From the NCBI GenBank assembly GCA_012845835.1, contig JABAKD010000023.1:12771851-12835850 (forward strand): 64,000 bases of DNA. The letters are read 5' to 3'. This document shows positions 44,651-54,701 of this stretch, one piece after another (the first letter of the stretch is position 1; each line of letters opens with the position of its first letter). Origin of the DNA: Undaria pinnatifida (lineage: Eukaryota > Sar > Phaeophyceae > Laminariales > Alariaceae). The position numbers and the translations under genes are program-made. The notes under the pieces are model-generated. The model did no database searches and had not been told where the DNA came from. It was given only the letters and a program-made list of their open reading frames with translations.

Positions 44651-45085
44651 CCTCTTTGCCAAATGCAAAGTAAAATTGTCGGAGATGCACGTGTGAAGTA
44701 TGGTTCTACCTGATTTGCTGCTCGGTTGCACTCACACTTTAGTAGACGATTTGTTTGAGTACAGAAACCGATATTTCTGCACGCATACTTGTACGACCCT
44801 CATCATTGCCCGATGAAATACGATGAACCACTAAACGTTTTGAGTTGGTCAAATCAGTAACCTGTTGATGTGGTTGCTGTCTTCCTAACATTTGAGGCCA
44901 ACAGGTGTTTTTTGCCGGTCAGCCGCATGGAAGTTTTATTTTACCAGTATATTCTCTTGTTCGATATCCCGAACACTATATAGGGTCTTCTCAGTCGTCC
45001 GTACTATGGTACCTGTAACGACGCCATGTTGGTTGTCGCAATATGACAGTGGTCAATTTTGAACTCGGCTTGCGTACGCAAACAG
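44651..45085. other. typA: end of the 16.7 kb typA intron
   Basis: No element recognised. It ends in the acceptor CGTACGCAAACAG without an obvious pyrimidine tract. Confidence 0.4.
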
Positions 45086-45305
45086 GTCCCCGATGAGTAC
45101 ACCGGAGCAGTGGTGGATTTACTATCTCGCCGGAAGGGGGAAATGCTCAATATGTCTCCAGTTGAATCTGGAGATTCACGCATGACCAGCATTGAATACC
45201 TCGTGCCTACCAGAGGAATGATTGGTCTTCGCAACAGCATGCTCACGGCAACTCGAGGCACAGCGGTGATGGACACGATTTTTGATTCTTACAAGCTGTA
45301 CGCAG
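45086..45305 (+). CDS. typA: typA exon: domain V
   Basis: Seventy-three codons plus one base. It starts 'VPDEYTGAVVDLLSRRKGEM', contains the TypA signature 'PTRGMIGLRN' and 'TATRGTAVMDTIFDSY', and ends 'YKLYAG' with the Gly codon split by the next intron (phase 1). The donor is GTTCGT, which is weak. Confidence 0.95.
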
Positions 45306-45539
45306 GTTCGTCGGTATGCGGCATTGTTTGGTTTTTTGTCACGATTCAAACGTTTTGTATAATATCACGTATTTCTCGTTCACGAATTACATATCCCAGC
45401 AGGACGTCACGTTGTTTGCCCTGTTTTTGGTATTTTGACCTTCTTCAATGTGGAACTTTTACGTGTGTTGTTACTAGGTTTTCCCGATGGAAATGAACTG
45501 GTCGATGGGCTCCAACCCATGTGTTTGTCGCGGTCGCAG

Positions 45540-45724
45540 GTGATATTGAAGCCCGAGAGAAGGGGTCTTTGATTGCCCACGAAAACGGAGTTGCAACCCC
45601 ATTTGGCATCACTGGAGCCCAGAGCCGTGGTGTCATGATGGTGTCGCCCAAAGACGAAATATATCGTGACATGATTATTGGTTTGCACCAGCGTCCTGGC
45701 GATCTCAGGGTCAATATCTGCAAG
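45540..45724 (+). CDS. typA: typA exon: C-terminal domain, part 1
   Basis: Completes the split Gly and reads 'DIEAREKGSLIAHENGVAT', 'GITGAQSRGVMMVSPKDEIY', 'IIGLHQRPGDLRVNICK'. The last motif (Gly-x-His-x-Arg-Pro-Gly-Asp-Leu) is diagnostic of the TypA C-terminal domain. The acceptor is GGTCGCAG, the donor GTGAGC; ends in phase 0. Confidence 0.95.
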
Positions 45725-46680
45725 GTGAGCCAACGTGCTGGCCTACTTTCAGTGGGTTTTCCCACGTTCGAATAAAGACAAATTCACGGGATACGTCTTT
45801 AAACTTCATGGGTGCCACACTTCCATTTTTACGTACCATATTGTCTTCTGAACATAAAGACTGAGCTATGCATGTTCACGGCGAGGGAGGCATCGGAAAA
45901 GAAAGGGTGATGGTGCCGAAGCCGACCCTCGAGGAATGCGCTCGAAGAAGTGAAAAAGAAACTCGCGAAAGTCGAGGTTCAATATTCCGATACTGAGGCC
46001 GGCACGAGAGAAAAAAAGATTGTTGCGAATGCCTAGTTTCTCGTCGGCCATACTCTTTTTGATTTATGTATCTATATCACGTATTTCGGCAGGAGTTGTT
46101 TGACAGGACTACACTTTGCACACTTCGGTATTCAGCGTCTGTAGATTTTCTGGTGGTCTGTACGATGTAGTGTGTGAAATGTTGTCTTCCAAACACACAG
46201 ACTGAGCTAAAAACTCGTCTGGGCTGGTCGGTGTTTCTTGCCGAGTGGCTGCTTATCTTTTGTTTCCATTTTTTTTTTCTATATTGGGACACCCGCGCGA
46301 TTTCAAGACAACTGCATCCCGCAGGAGAAGTTTGCATTTTTTTTTTCTACAGATGTGTTGGTAGACACGCCAGTAATTCGTACTAACGAAAGCGGCATTT
46401 GACTCTTGCGTCTCTGGTTGTTATTCCTTTGATGTGCATTTTGAGCACAGCGTCTTTGCCTTTGAGCGTCCATACACGTCATGGAATTTTGCTGGCAGGA
46501 GCTTTTTTTTGTGCGGACGCGTTTTGTCGGCGTTGGTTGGATGTGCCGTGCGAGCGCAAGGGTATCATCTTGAATCGTTCTTTCCCTGCTAAATAATGCA
46601 TACGTTAACTTTTAATGAGCTCTTCCGTCGGGCCGGTGATAAACTGTCGCACTCCGTTCGTTGTGTTCTTGACTCTGCAG
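45725..46680 (+). other. typA: typA intron, 956 bp
   Basis: GTGAGC to GACTCTGCAG. 45900-46000 holds a weak R1-like trace (GCGCTCGAAGAAG, CGATACTGAGGCCG). A repeat of the segment CTTCTGAACATAAAGACTGAGC occurs near 45848 and 46186. Confidence 0.8.
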
Positions 46681-46782
46681 GCGAAAGCTTTAAACAACAT
46701 CCGGTCAGCCACGAAGAGCATCAGTGAAGGCATTCAGGCGTCGATGGAGGTAAACCTCGACATGGCGGTGGAGTATATCCAG
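46681..46782 (+). CDS. typA: typA exon: C-terminal domain, part 2
   Basis: Thirty-four codons with 'NNIRSATKS' and 'NLDMAVEYIQ', matching the family's Asn-Ile-Arg-Ser and Glu-(Tyr/Phe)-Ile positions. The stretch between is less conserved, as in other TypA proteins. The acceptor is CTCTGCAG, the donor GTGAGA; phase 0 at both ends. Confidence 0.9.
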
Positions 46783-47347
46783 GTGAGACACTCTGCGTTC
46801 GTCGGTCGTCCCAAGCCCCAAAAAAGAAAAATGCACGTGGAATATTTGCATTTTTCAGAACCCAAGGTTCTCGATTTTGGGAAGGGATTCTATTTTGGCA
46901 CCTCTACTTATTCCAATGCCCGCTGTACATTTAAGTTTTCGCTGGTTGGGATCACCCCTTGTGAAAATAAGTACACTTTCGTGGGTGCATACTGTGGTGT
47001 CGACCTTGCGAAAACTGAACATCTACAGTTGGGTATATTCTAATGTCGGCAGTCCTCAGAGCGGTATCCCATCGCTCGTCTTACGCGCTTGCCTTTACGT
47101 GGCTCGTTAGTTCGTTGGTTCTCGGGCTTGGAATCTGCGATTTCGTAGATGTCCCTGATACGTGGTAAATAAACTGCTGCTTCTGTTGCACAACTGAAAT
47201 GTCCTCCGACGGTTTTATCTTCTCTGCTGTTTCTGTGTTGCATTTCGAGTGTTTTAGATACTGACCGCAATGTTCATGTGTGGTAGCAGTCGCACTTGCA
47301 TGTACAATTTACGCGTCCCTTGCTTTTCAAATTGCTTTTTGCCACAG

Positions 47348-47425
47348 GCGGACGAGCTTGTGGAGGTCACTCCAACCAAGATCCGCATGACGAAGAATGC
47401 TCAAATGGCCGGGAAATTGAAATAG
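47348..47425 (+). CDS. typA: typA last exon and stop
   Basis: Reads 'ADELVEVTPTKIRMTKN' then 'AQMAGKLK' and TAG. The motif Asp-Glu-Leu-Val-Glu-Val-Thr-Pro is the invariant TypA C-terminal signature; the basic tail is as in plant plastid TypA. The acceptor is GCCACAG after 565 bp of intron. A possible poly(A) signal AATAAA lies at 47470-47475. Confidence 0.95.
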   Translation, partial: ADELVEVTPTKIRMTKNAQMAGKLK

Positions 47426-48225
47426 AGGACGTTTTTTTGTTTCGTGTCCCAACGCAACGCATGCTGTGGAATAAAGGTGTTGGTAGGCTAAAGTTGTATT
47501 GGGCGGCACAGTAAACGACAGTCCCGAATGGTTCACCACTGCTTTATTTTTTTAATGAGATGTTCTTGTCCGATCGATTTTGACTTCAAAACCAACGTCA
47601 TGGTCCTTCTGAGTTACCCCGTGGCCCCTGGTTCAAGCCCATTTATTCACTCCAGTCTGGTGAAGGCGTGACTCTTCCGTACTGTAGATGTTTTCGCGAT
47701 TCCAACTTCAAACGCCCGAACTCCACCACGCCAAGCCCTGAAGCTCTAACTCCATGCATTGAGCTCCACGAGCCCTGGCAGCGCACACCGGGCTCTTGTG
47801 GTATGTCCCTCTGCGTGTTCCTCAGTGGTTACACTGTTCCACACGTCGGACAGCTCCCTGTTTCATGGTCTACATCTACCCTTCTGAACATTTGTTTTTT
47901 TTTGCACGTTCGGATTTGTACGATAGCGTATGTTTCATGGGTGGAATCTACTGTATATGACACGGCTGGGACACATGCATGCCGTGGCGAGATCTGTGGC
48001 AATGGCTCTGACACACTTACCTAGTGGTATCTAGATGATGTGCATGCTCTTGTTCAGTCTTCCTGAAGGTCTAGCATATTTATCGTGGGTGGGATTTGTA
48101 CGGTGCAGGTCCTATGCATGCGTTTTGCGACGTGGGAGCCGTAGAACACGGTGCACATGTATCTACGTCTTACGGAATCAGTATGATACGCCTCTAGCAC
48201 ACAGTTGTCTGGGGGTGATTTAGAT
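47426..48225. other. typA 3' region and intergenic sequence
   Basis: AATAAA at 47470. Beyond that no gene is recognised; a plus-strand frame at 47668-48024 has no motifs. Confidence 0.4.
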
Positions 48226-48740
48226 TTACCGTCTTGGATGTAAGATTGGGGCTTTGCTGAAGGTAGTGCCGCTGATATTTGGAACGATACTGCTCTGAAC
48301 CAAGTAGAAGAGGCCCTGGAGCAGCATCGACACCGCGCGTTGGATGCGTGTTGGTGCATACCACTTTTTGGCGTGGGTGCGCCTGCGACAACGAGCTATA
48401 GATGCCGACGGCGAAGGTTCTCTGTAGGTGACACGCATGGGGCACATCCTCCCCGCGGTCAGGCTAAAAACACATGTTTTTGCGACAGAGGACATGACCA
48501 CGCGGTCGTTGGCCCCGTCCGAGGAAGACGTCGCGTCGCCAAATGCGCTCGGCTCCTCAAGGGTTTTTCCGCCGGCAGACTGCAATCGCTCGCTTAGTAC
48601 CGGCGTCCGCGATCTTCCGCGCCTCGAGATATACCAACTAGCCGTGGCGTCCGCGATGTTGTTTTCATGGCGAAATGTGCGGATATCTGCAAACAAAACA
48701 ACGAATGTGTCCGTCCGTCTTGCTTCTTTGGCTGACTAAA
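48226..48740. other. GC-rich block with long frames on both strands, unidentified
   Basis: A 156-codon minus-strand frame (48226-48696) starts with an ATG and has ordinary composition at its N-terminus ('MFADIRTFRHENNIADATAS'). An overlapping plus-strand frame (48428-48739, 'LEIYQLAVASAMLFSWRNVR') is equally plausible. The block is more GC-rich than its surroundings. I cannot choose a strand or name a family. Confidence 0.3.
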
Positions 48741-48816
48741 TCAACGACTCGAGTTTCCGAGAGATACACTTGAATTTATAGCGGGGCTAAGAAATAGATT
48801 GTCCGTCTGCCTGATC

Positions 48817-48821
<5 letters not shown>

Positions 48822-48849
<28 letters not shown>

Positions 48850-49146
48850 GTAGCACACTTCCACTTTCCAGCTTCTGAACAAGCCGTGGTCACAGGTGTC
48901 ATCCCTTCTCCTCCCCGGTTCTTGCCTTCAATTTTTTATCGCGCATAGGGTTCAGCAATCCCACTGCTCGTCGATTGTTCATCGAATGTTGCTAACTCAC
49001 GCTCTCGCGCTTTCCGCAAGTCAATTTGTGCACAAGAAAAAGTCCCAACGAATTTATACGAGTATGCACTCGGCGGGGCTCGAACTCACGAAACTGACCT
49101 ATACCAGGCTCGAGGATAACCTGATACGCCACCGGGGCGACCGGTA
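48822..49146 (-). mobile_element. SINE-A, tRNA-like head and poly(A) tail
   Basis: On the minus strand the element starts near 49146 with CCGGTCGCCCCGGTGGCG. Box A is TGGCGTATCAGG and box B GAGTTCGAGCCCC about 40 bp downstream. The body includes GCACTCGTATAAATTCG-like and CGAGAGCGTGAGTTAGC sequence, and it ends in 28 A (T run at 48822-48849). Three promoter-level features plus the tail fit a tRNA-derived SINE. The same body, in the same orientation, recurs in each unit of the array at 56235-58870. Confidence 0.8.
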
Positions 49147-49164
49147 TATATCGTTTCCTGGCTA

Positions 49165-49750
49165 AGGGCACCCGCATTCGAAGCAACAAATACCAAGCTT
49201 ATAAGCGGACAGTCTATCTTGTTGACCACAACGTCACAGTGATACAATACCTATCTAGACTACATTTGTTTTTACAAATAACTAGTCTAATGTTTTTTTC
49301 GCGACATTTTATTTTTTTCCCTGATGACACCTTGATTCAACGAATGAAGACCAGGCTTATAAGCGGAAACTTTATGTACTAGAAGACCACAAAGTCACAG
49401 TGATATCTATTATATCATCTTTATTCCCAATGACACCCGGATTCGAGCCAACGAAGATCAGGCTCATAAGCGGACAGTCTACCTGCTTAACCACAAAGTC
49501 AAAATGACTGCGGTGTTCTTCTCAGCGGTTCTCTGCACCGTCTCCGTTTGTTTGAGTGTACCATCAATGCTCTTTTTTGAAGAGGCCTACATTCTGCACA
49601 CTAACTTTATAACTGCGCACGACTTATTTCAATGCTTTATATAATATTTTTTTTCCCCGATGACACTCGGATTAGAACCAATGAATATCAGGATCATGAG
49701 CGGACAGTTTTTCTACTAGAAAACCACAAAGTCGCAGTAGTGACTCTTTG
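49165..49750 (-). repeat. four tandem tRNA-like modules
   Basis: On the minus strand, modules at about 49172-49240, 49330-49412, 49430-49510 and 49660-49745 each contain GTGGT(T/C)AA-type box A sequence, GACTGTCCGCTTAT and a box-B-like GGCTCGAATCCGGGTGTCA or variant. They look like decayed copies of one tRNA or SINE head. Cloverleaf pairing is poor, so they are not called tRNA genes. Confidence 0.6.
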
Positions 49751-49839
49751 TTGTTGTTCTCCCCGCTTGTCACCGTCTCCTTTTTCTATACATGTATACT
49801 TGTATGTATATGATAATTATTGTTTGGGGGGATTCGCTC

Positions 49840-50220
49840 AGGAGTTTTTGTCGTCTCGGCCTCAGTATGCGATTCTCGGAACTGAAATTCTCGATCAAAT
49901 AGCTTTGTTCGAGCGCCGTCTTCGGGGGGCCAGCTCCAGCGCCCCTCGCCTTCCTTTATCCGTTCCGCACCTCGACGTGAACTCGGACGGATGCTGAGCG
50001 AGACAAGCGAGAAGCTGCAAAATATTGTATTTTGAGGAGGTAATATCGAGACTTCGGTTGTATCTTGACGTCTGCAAGCGTCTGGACGATTTTCAAAATT
50101 GGCATCATTTCCAAACGGTAGGTAGTTGCTAAAGTTTTTTTGAATTTTGCGGTGGTATAAGCTCGAGTGTTTGTTTTGCTTGACGTCTGCAGGGCTTGAG
50201 CGCGTGTTATAATACCAGGA
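49840..50220 (+). repeat. dispersed repeat R1, full copy
   Basis: Starts GGATTCGCTCAGGAGTTTT, has TATGCGATTCTCGGAACTG, a GGGGGGCCAGCTCCAGCGCC core, GAGCGAGACAAGCGAGAAG, ATTTCCAAACGGTAGGTAGT, TTGAATTTTGCGGTGG, and ends GAGCGCGTGTTATAATACCA. About 380 bp, no coding capacity and no A-tail. Confidence 0.8.
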
Positions 50221-50470
50221 TTTATATTAATAGTAGATCGCTCTATTTCGTCTCTTCATGTTGCGTTTGGTGTTATTGAAGTGTTTCTCGTTTTGAGCGT
50301 GCTTGGTCTGCACGTCAGCCTGATATAGGCTCAAAATCGTTTTTTTACGGGACATCATGACGCAAATAACGTCTGCAGGAGGAGTTGTGAAGAATATGCA
50401 TAACTTCGGTTGAAAACGTACATGAAAACATGATATGTGATGAGATATTAATTGGATACGCGCCAACAAC
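50220..50470 (-). repeat. dispersed repeat R2, copy 1
   Basis: The minus strand has TTTTGAGCCTATATCAGGCT, CAAGCACGCTCAAAACGA and ACACCAAACGCAA, shared with 51310-51600 (minus) and the 5' edge of the duplication at 38505. Confidence 0.65.
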
Positions 50471-51029
50471 AACGTACAACAACGACGGACAACCTACAAA
50501 AGGAAATATACAAATAACGCGTGAGCGATGACGTGTTTTTTGTACACGTATAGACTATATTAGTAGTACCGGTACGTGGTATGATACTTCGAATAATGCT
50601 GACATGTACGAACTAGTAAAAAAGTACAGCAAATCACGCAGCATGGCAAAGCACGGCAAAGCACAGTGCTGCGCTCTACTGAGCTAGCAATGCGCTGCGG
50701 TGTGCGGCTGAGCTGAGCTGCAGGGCATCGCAGGGAACTGCACGGCGCTGCGTTGCTGTGAGTTATAGCGCTGCGGTGGGGTGCTGGGCGGCGCGGAGCT
50801 GATGAGCCAAACACTAGCTGATGAAACTTGGCTAAGTACAAAACAAATGGTGGGAACCAAAGAAAAGCTAAAGCTGGACCGTTCCGCAAGTAATGCACAG
50901 GCGGCAAAATAGCGGCAAATGGTAGGGAGTTCAAGTTACCAGACAAATTGGACGAAAATGTCGCGAAAAGGTTCAAAATCGTGTTGGCAGAAAAATCAAA
51001 TAATTGCGAGCTTCATTAGTAGGCTGTCA
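50471..51029. other. intergenic sequence, nothing firm
   Basis: Contains GCTGCG/GAGCTG-rich sequence around 50640-50800 but no recognisable gene. Confidence 0.3.
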
Positions 51030-51310
51030 TCCGAAATGCTGTTGTTTGCTGGAAAGTACACGGAATTTCGTTCATTTTGCTTCATTTTTGCACTTGGGCG
51101 AAAAGGTGCCCTAGTGCATATTTTGGGAAAATCCACATCTCGCGCTGGTCGTTAGGTCGAAACAATTGACCTTTTTTGTCACTTTTAAAAGGCGATAGGG
51201 CTAAATTCGGTGTAGATCCAAATATATAGGCCCATCGTCAGGCTTAAATAGGTCTATTATGCCAGTGAGTCAAATACGCACTGTTTTGGCCTAATTTAAG
51301 GTTTTAGTCC
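51030..51310. repeat. direct repeat R3, copy 1
   Basis: Matches 53315-53580: GAAATGCTGTTGTTTGCTG, TTTTGGGAAAATCCA, TGGTCGTTAGGTCGA, GCGATAGGGCTAAATT and ATCGTCAGGCTTAAATA. It includes a less perfect form of the hairpin described at 53370. Confidence 0.75.
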
Positions 51311-51600
51311 TCGGTTGGTTGTTATGCTCGAGTCGTGCCAGTCTTAGTTCCACATATTGTTATGTCGTTTTTCTTTGAACAACCCTTTTTTGTTTGAAAT
51401 TGATTGTGCTTATAACCGGCCCCTGAATCCTGCATACAAATGTCTCTAATTCGTACATTTATATTGCGTTTGATGCTGTTGTTCCAGTTCAAGCGTTTCT
51501 CATCCTCATTTTGAGCGTGCTTGCTCGGCACGCCAACCTGATATAGGCTCAAAATCGCTTTTTTGTGCAACCTATTATCACGCAAAAAGAAAGAATAGGA
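51310..51600 (-). repeat. dispersed repeat R2, copy 2
   Basis: GATTTTGAGCCTATATCAGG and GCACGCTCAAAATGAGG on the minus strand, as in 50220-50470. Confidence 0.65.
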
Positions 51601-52515
51601 CCCCCCTCACTAAGAAAAACCTTACCCACATAGTATATTACAAGTAACAACAACGCGGCTTTCAAAGATTAGTATCGAACCTAAACTGTTGAACTCACGG
51701 CTGACGTCCTTAAAATATTTAATACAATAATAACCATATATATATACCAACAAGGTTGACAAAGCCGTCCACCCACAAACCATCCAGCATACCCGCCCCC
51801 CCCGCCCTTAAAATGTCTGCTTACAGGATATATTTGATAAACTGATACAATTCTTTCTACAGCTGTCAGATTTTTTACCCCTAAAAAAGCTGGAGTATAT
51901 TCATTTTTAGAATATATGTTGAACCTAAAAACATGGGTTCGTGCCCTACAAACTCGTTATTTTTTATTTTTATTGACTTATTATGCAAGAGTAACCGACT
52001 TTTATTCTCAAATGCTATATTAATTTTGACATTTTGGATAACTACTGTATTCGTACTCCTCCTCATAATATGCATGTGCCAAAACCCGCCATTACAGCGA
52101 AGAAAAACAAGAAGTAGAAGACAGAATGATAGAACCACCCTCGGGTAGAAAAAACTCTCCCATCTGATCTATTGAACCACAAGCATTAACAACCCTGACA
52201 AAGCCATCCACCCACAGACCATCCACCATACATAATTTGGACGTAAAAACTGGGTTGGAGTAATGCAGACTCGGTTATTTTTAGGATGGTAGTGAACTAT
52301 ATTTCTCGAATGCTATATTGAATGATATTAACATATGAGATCATTACTACTGTCTTCATACCCCCGATGTATACCAAAACCCGACATTATAGTGCAAAAA
52401 AACAAAATAATAGACCACACTCAGGTAGAGAAAACTTACCTAGGCACTCAATTAACCACAAGTACCAACAACCCTGACCAAGCCATCCATCCGCGAACCA
52501 CTCACGATACATGTG
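51600..52515. repeat. diverged tandem array, about 300 bp unit, three copies
   Basis: Recurring order: AGAAAA(A)CT(C/T)TCCCA or TTACCCACA, ACCACAAG(C/T)A, AACAACCCTGAC(C/A)AAGCCA, TCCA(C/T)CC, and an AATGCTATATT segment. It contains repeat-T-like sequence (GGATATATTTGATAAACTGA) at 51830. Confidence 0.6.
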
Positions 52516-53314
52516 ATAGAGCGGTATAATAGTGGAACCTACAGTAATACATATGCATATGTACCATTTTGATTTTTTTGCCTAGTCCGTCCCTTTTTCT
52601 CCGCCGGCGCAGAGTTTTTTGGTGTGCTTTCTTCTGCAATGCGATCAGACTACCCGTCGGTATATTACCAGCCGTGTGCCGGGCTCATGGGACGTCCGTG
52701 GCGCGAGCTATGGCCGCGGAAAGCCGCCGAGACTGGCTCTATTTTGCGGGGTACGAGACACTTCTGTCCCCGGGCAACCACACACTAGACGTATTTAAGC
52801 CTCGAGGTTAGGTCTTAAGTACTTCCAACTGGAAGAGCTAGGCCATTCGATATTTCGACCTTAAACGCATAAAAAATACACCATTTGTCTAAAACTCGAA
52901 ATACGAGTGGTCTCTTTCAGTAGTACGCATAAAAAGAAAAGCCGAGGAAAGATCAAACTACTTGAAAATAGACTATGATATTTCTGCACTACTCCAGACG
53001 CAGATGGCAAGACGAGGATTTATGTCATGAGTCAGCACATGAGTGGGTGGAAACTTCGAGAAAGACTCTCCCCTGCCCATGCTGTGCGAGCTTGAACAAA
53101 CGGCCAAAACAAATAATAACTGGTGCCTGGCAAAAACATTGAGTGCTTCGTACTCCATACTCGCTTCATATGTAGGATACCTCGCAGGCGTCTGCCGCCT
53201 TCGGTGCGCCTCAGTGTGGCAGTCAGTACAGCAGCACAGCAGGACTGGCCCTCAACCCGGTTCAATTTCCACCCTCGAAATGTAGGCATCCGTCTGATGT
53301 TTCCTCGAGCTTTT
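52516..53314. other. intergenic sequence with a GC-rich block
   Basis: 52600-52810 is GC-rich with an open plus-strand frame ('DWLYFAGYETLLSPGNHTLD'), but no family is recognised. The rest shows nothing. Confidence 0.3.
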
Positions 53315-53580
53315 GTCGTCTGAAATGCTGTTGTTTGCTGAAAAATACTCGGAAAATTGCTTCAAATATGCACTTGGGCCAAAATGTGCCCAAGTGCATG
53401 TTTTGGGAAAATCCATATCTCACCGTGGTCTGCCGTGGTCGTTAGGTCGATAAAATAGACCTATTTTGTAGACATTTAAGACACGATAGGGCTTAATTTG
53501 GTTTAGAGCCTAAAATATAGGCATATCGTCAGGCTTAAATACGTCTACTACACACACGGTGGAACTTTAGTCCTCGCACG
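53315..53580. repeat. direct repeat R3, copy 2, with perfect hairpin
   Basis: Copy of 51030-51310. GCACTTGGGC at 53370-53379 and GCCCAAGTGC at 53388-53397 form a perfect 10 bp stem with an 8-base loop. Confidence 0.75.
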
Positions 53581-53689
53581 TACATCGGGGTGGCATCAAA
53601 ATGTATTTGCGAGAGAATTTTCCCGCACTGCTAGACGCGGGCGCGGTGTATATGTACCCGCTGCAACGACGTGAACTATGTCATTACTG

Positions 53690-54005
53690 TGAGTTCTCCC
53701 TCACAATTGACACGGTGGTTACCATACAGCAGTAGCGAAACCTGTGTAAAGAGATATAAAGTAGCAACACAACCCAAGCAAAAGTAACGATGTGCACACA
53801 ACAGACCATATCGGCAACAAACATCGGTATGAACTGTCTACGATCACAGCAGCAGCAAGCAACCGCAGAGAGCGGCAATAATATATAGATCATAAAAAAT
53901 CAAATTTTATTGAGAACGGGATTTTTTTCTGGATGGACCGAGGAGAATAAATACACAAGACGTTTACTCTCATCAAAAGAACATACACAGCGGTTTTACA
54001 ATAGA
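53690..54005 (+). pseudogene. OTU locus unit 1: promoter-side copy, frame almost entirely lost
   Basis: GTGAGTTCTCCCTCACAATT, ACACGGTGG, CAGCAGTAGCGAAACCTG and the segment leading to an ATG at about 53794 are the same as upstream of the OTU frame at 54156. After about 12 codons the similarity stops and sequence resembling the 3' end of unit 2 follows (compare 53890-53940 with 54546-54597). This is a remnant whose coding body was deleted. Confidence 0.7.
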
Positions 54006-54155
54006 GCACCACCAGCAAGCAGCACGTAGTCCATAGACTATAAGTTTACTGCGAGTTCTCCCTCACAATTGACACGGTGGATACGTACCATACAGCAGTA
54101 GCGAAACCTGTATAAAGAGATATAAAGTAGCAACACAACTCAAGCAAAAGTAACG

Positions 54156-54593
54156 ATGGGCACACAACAGACCATATCGGCAACAAACATCGGTATAAGC
54201 ACGCGGGGAAAAATACTGGACACAGAAAACAAACAACAAATTGACACCAATGATTCCTCTAACAGCAGCGACAGCAGTACAAACCCATCACACAGCGAAA
54301 ATGATCAAGACAACAATAGCGGCAACAATAACAATTCTGGTCAATGGTCCATTATTCCCGAGATTGGTGATGGTGCATGTTTATTAAGATGTATCTCGCG
54401 TCGTGTGCACAACAACCCAGCTTTACATCACATCGTCCGTGCACATATTATTGCCCACATCACAACCAATTTGTACACCGTTATCCCAGGATCAGGTTTC
54501 AACACCTTCCACGACAGCATCTCAGCTGGAGCAAATCAAGGTCATGTAGATAATAAAGAATCATTTGTCGGTGTAAACAAGATATTTTTCTGA
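54156..54593 (+). pseudogene. OTU-domain cysteine protease, unit 2 (start present, C-terminus lost)
   Basis: OTU proteins are mostly deubiquitinases. Starting from ATG 54156, a low-complexity Ser/Asn/Asp-rich N-terminus is followed by the OTU catalytic opening 'GDGACLLRCI', with the expected Asp and Cys, and a helix-rich segment ending 'SAGANQ'. At 54540 the match to unit 3 stops abruptly and an unrelated tail of 17 codons leads to a stop. The catalytic His block is missing. The junction reads AAG|GTCATG, so a weak donor is conceivable; no transcript evidence is available. Confidence 0.75.
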
Positions 54594-54701
54594 ACGGAAC
54601 AAACAACGCCAACGTGCCCGAAAAAGTTCCGTTTGTCTTGCAAAGTTCCGTCAGCAGCACCACCAGCAAGCAGCACGTAGTCCACAGACTCTAAGTTTAC
54701 T

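Larger units (their letters stand above)
28340..45085 (+). other. typA: giant typA intron, 16,746 bp
   Basis: The donor CAG|GTAGGT follows 'NVEVQ' and the acceptor CGCAAACAG precedes 'VPDEYTG'. These are adjacent residues in the family. The intron carries a LINE 3' end, two MITEs, many minisatellites and poly-C tracts, but no recognisable second gene. Confidence 0.9.
4552..47425 (+). other. typA: typA/bipA gene span, 3' part: seven exons, six introns
   Basis: TypA/BipA is a ribosome-associated GTPase of the elongation-factor G superfamily, important for ribosome function under stress; in plants a TypA acts in plastids. Seven exon segments read in order and without gaps through the end of domain II, the linker, domain III, domain V and the TypA-specific C-terminal domain, about 337 codons before the TAG stop at 47423-47425. 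Introns are 111, 23248, 16746, 234, 956 and 565 bp, all GT-AG; phases are 0, 0, 0, 1, 0, 0. The N-terminal GTPase domain is not in the window, so its exons lie further left. The ending 'PTKIRMTKN' resembles plant plastid TypA more than bacterial BipA by eye. Organelle targeting cannot be judged without the N-terminus. Confidence 0.93.
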
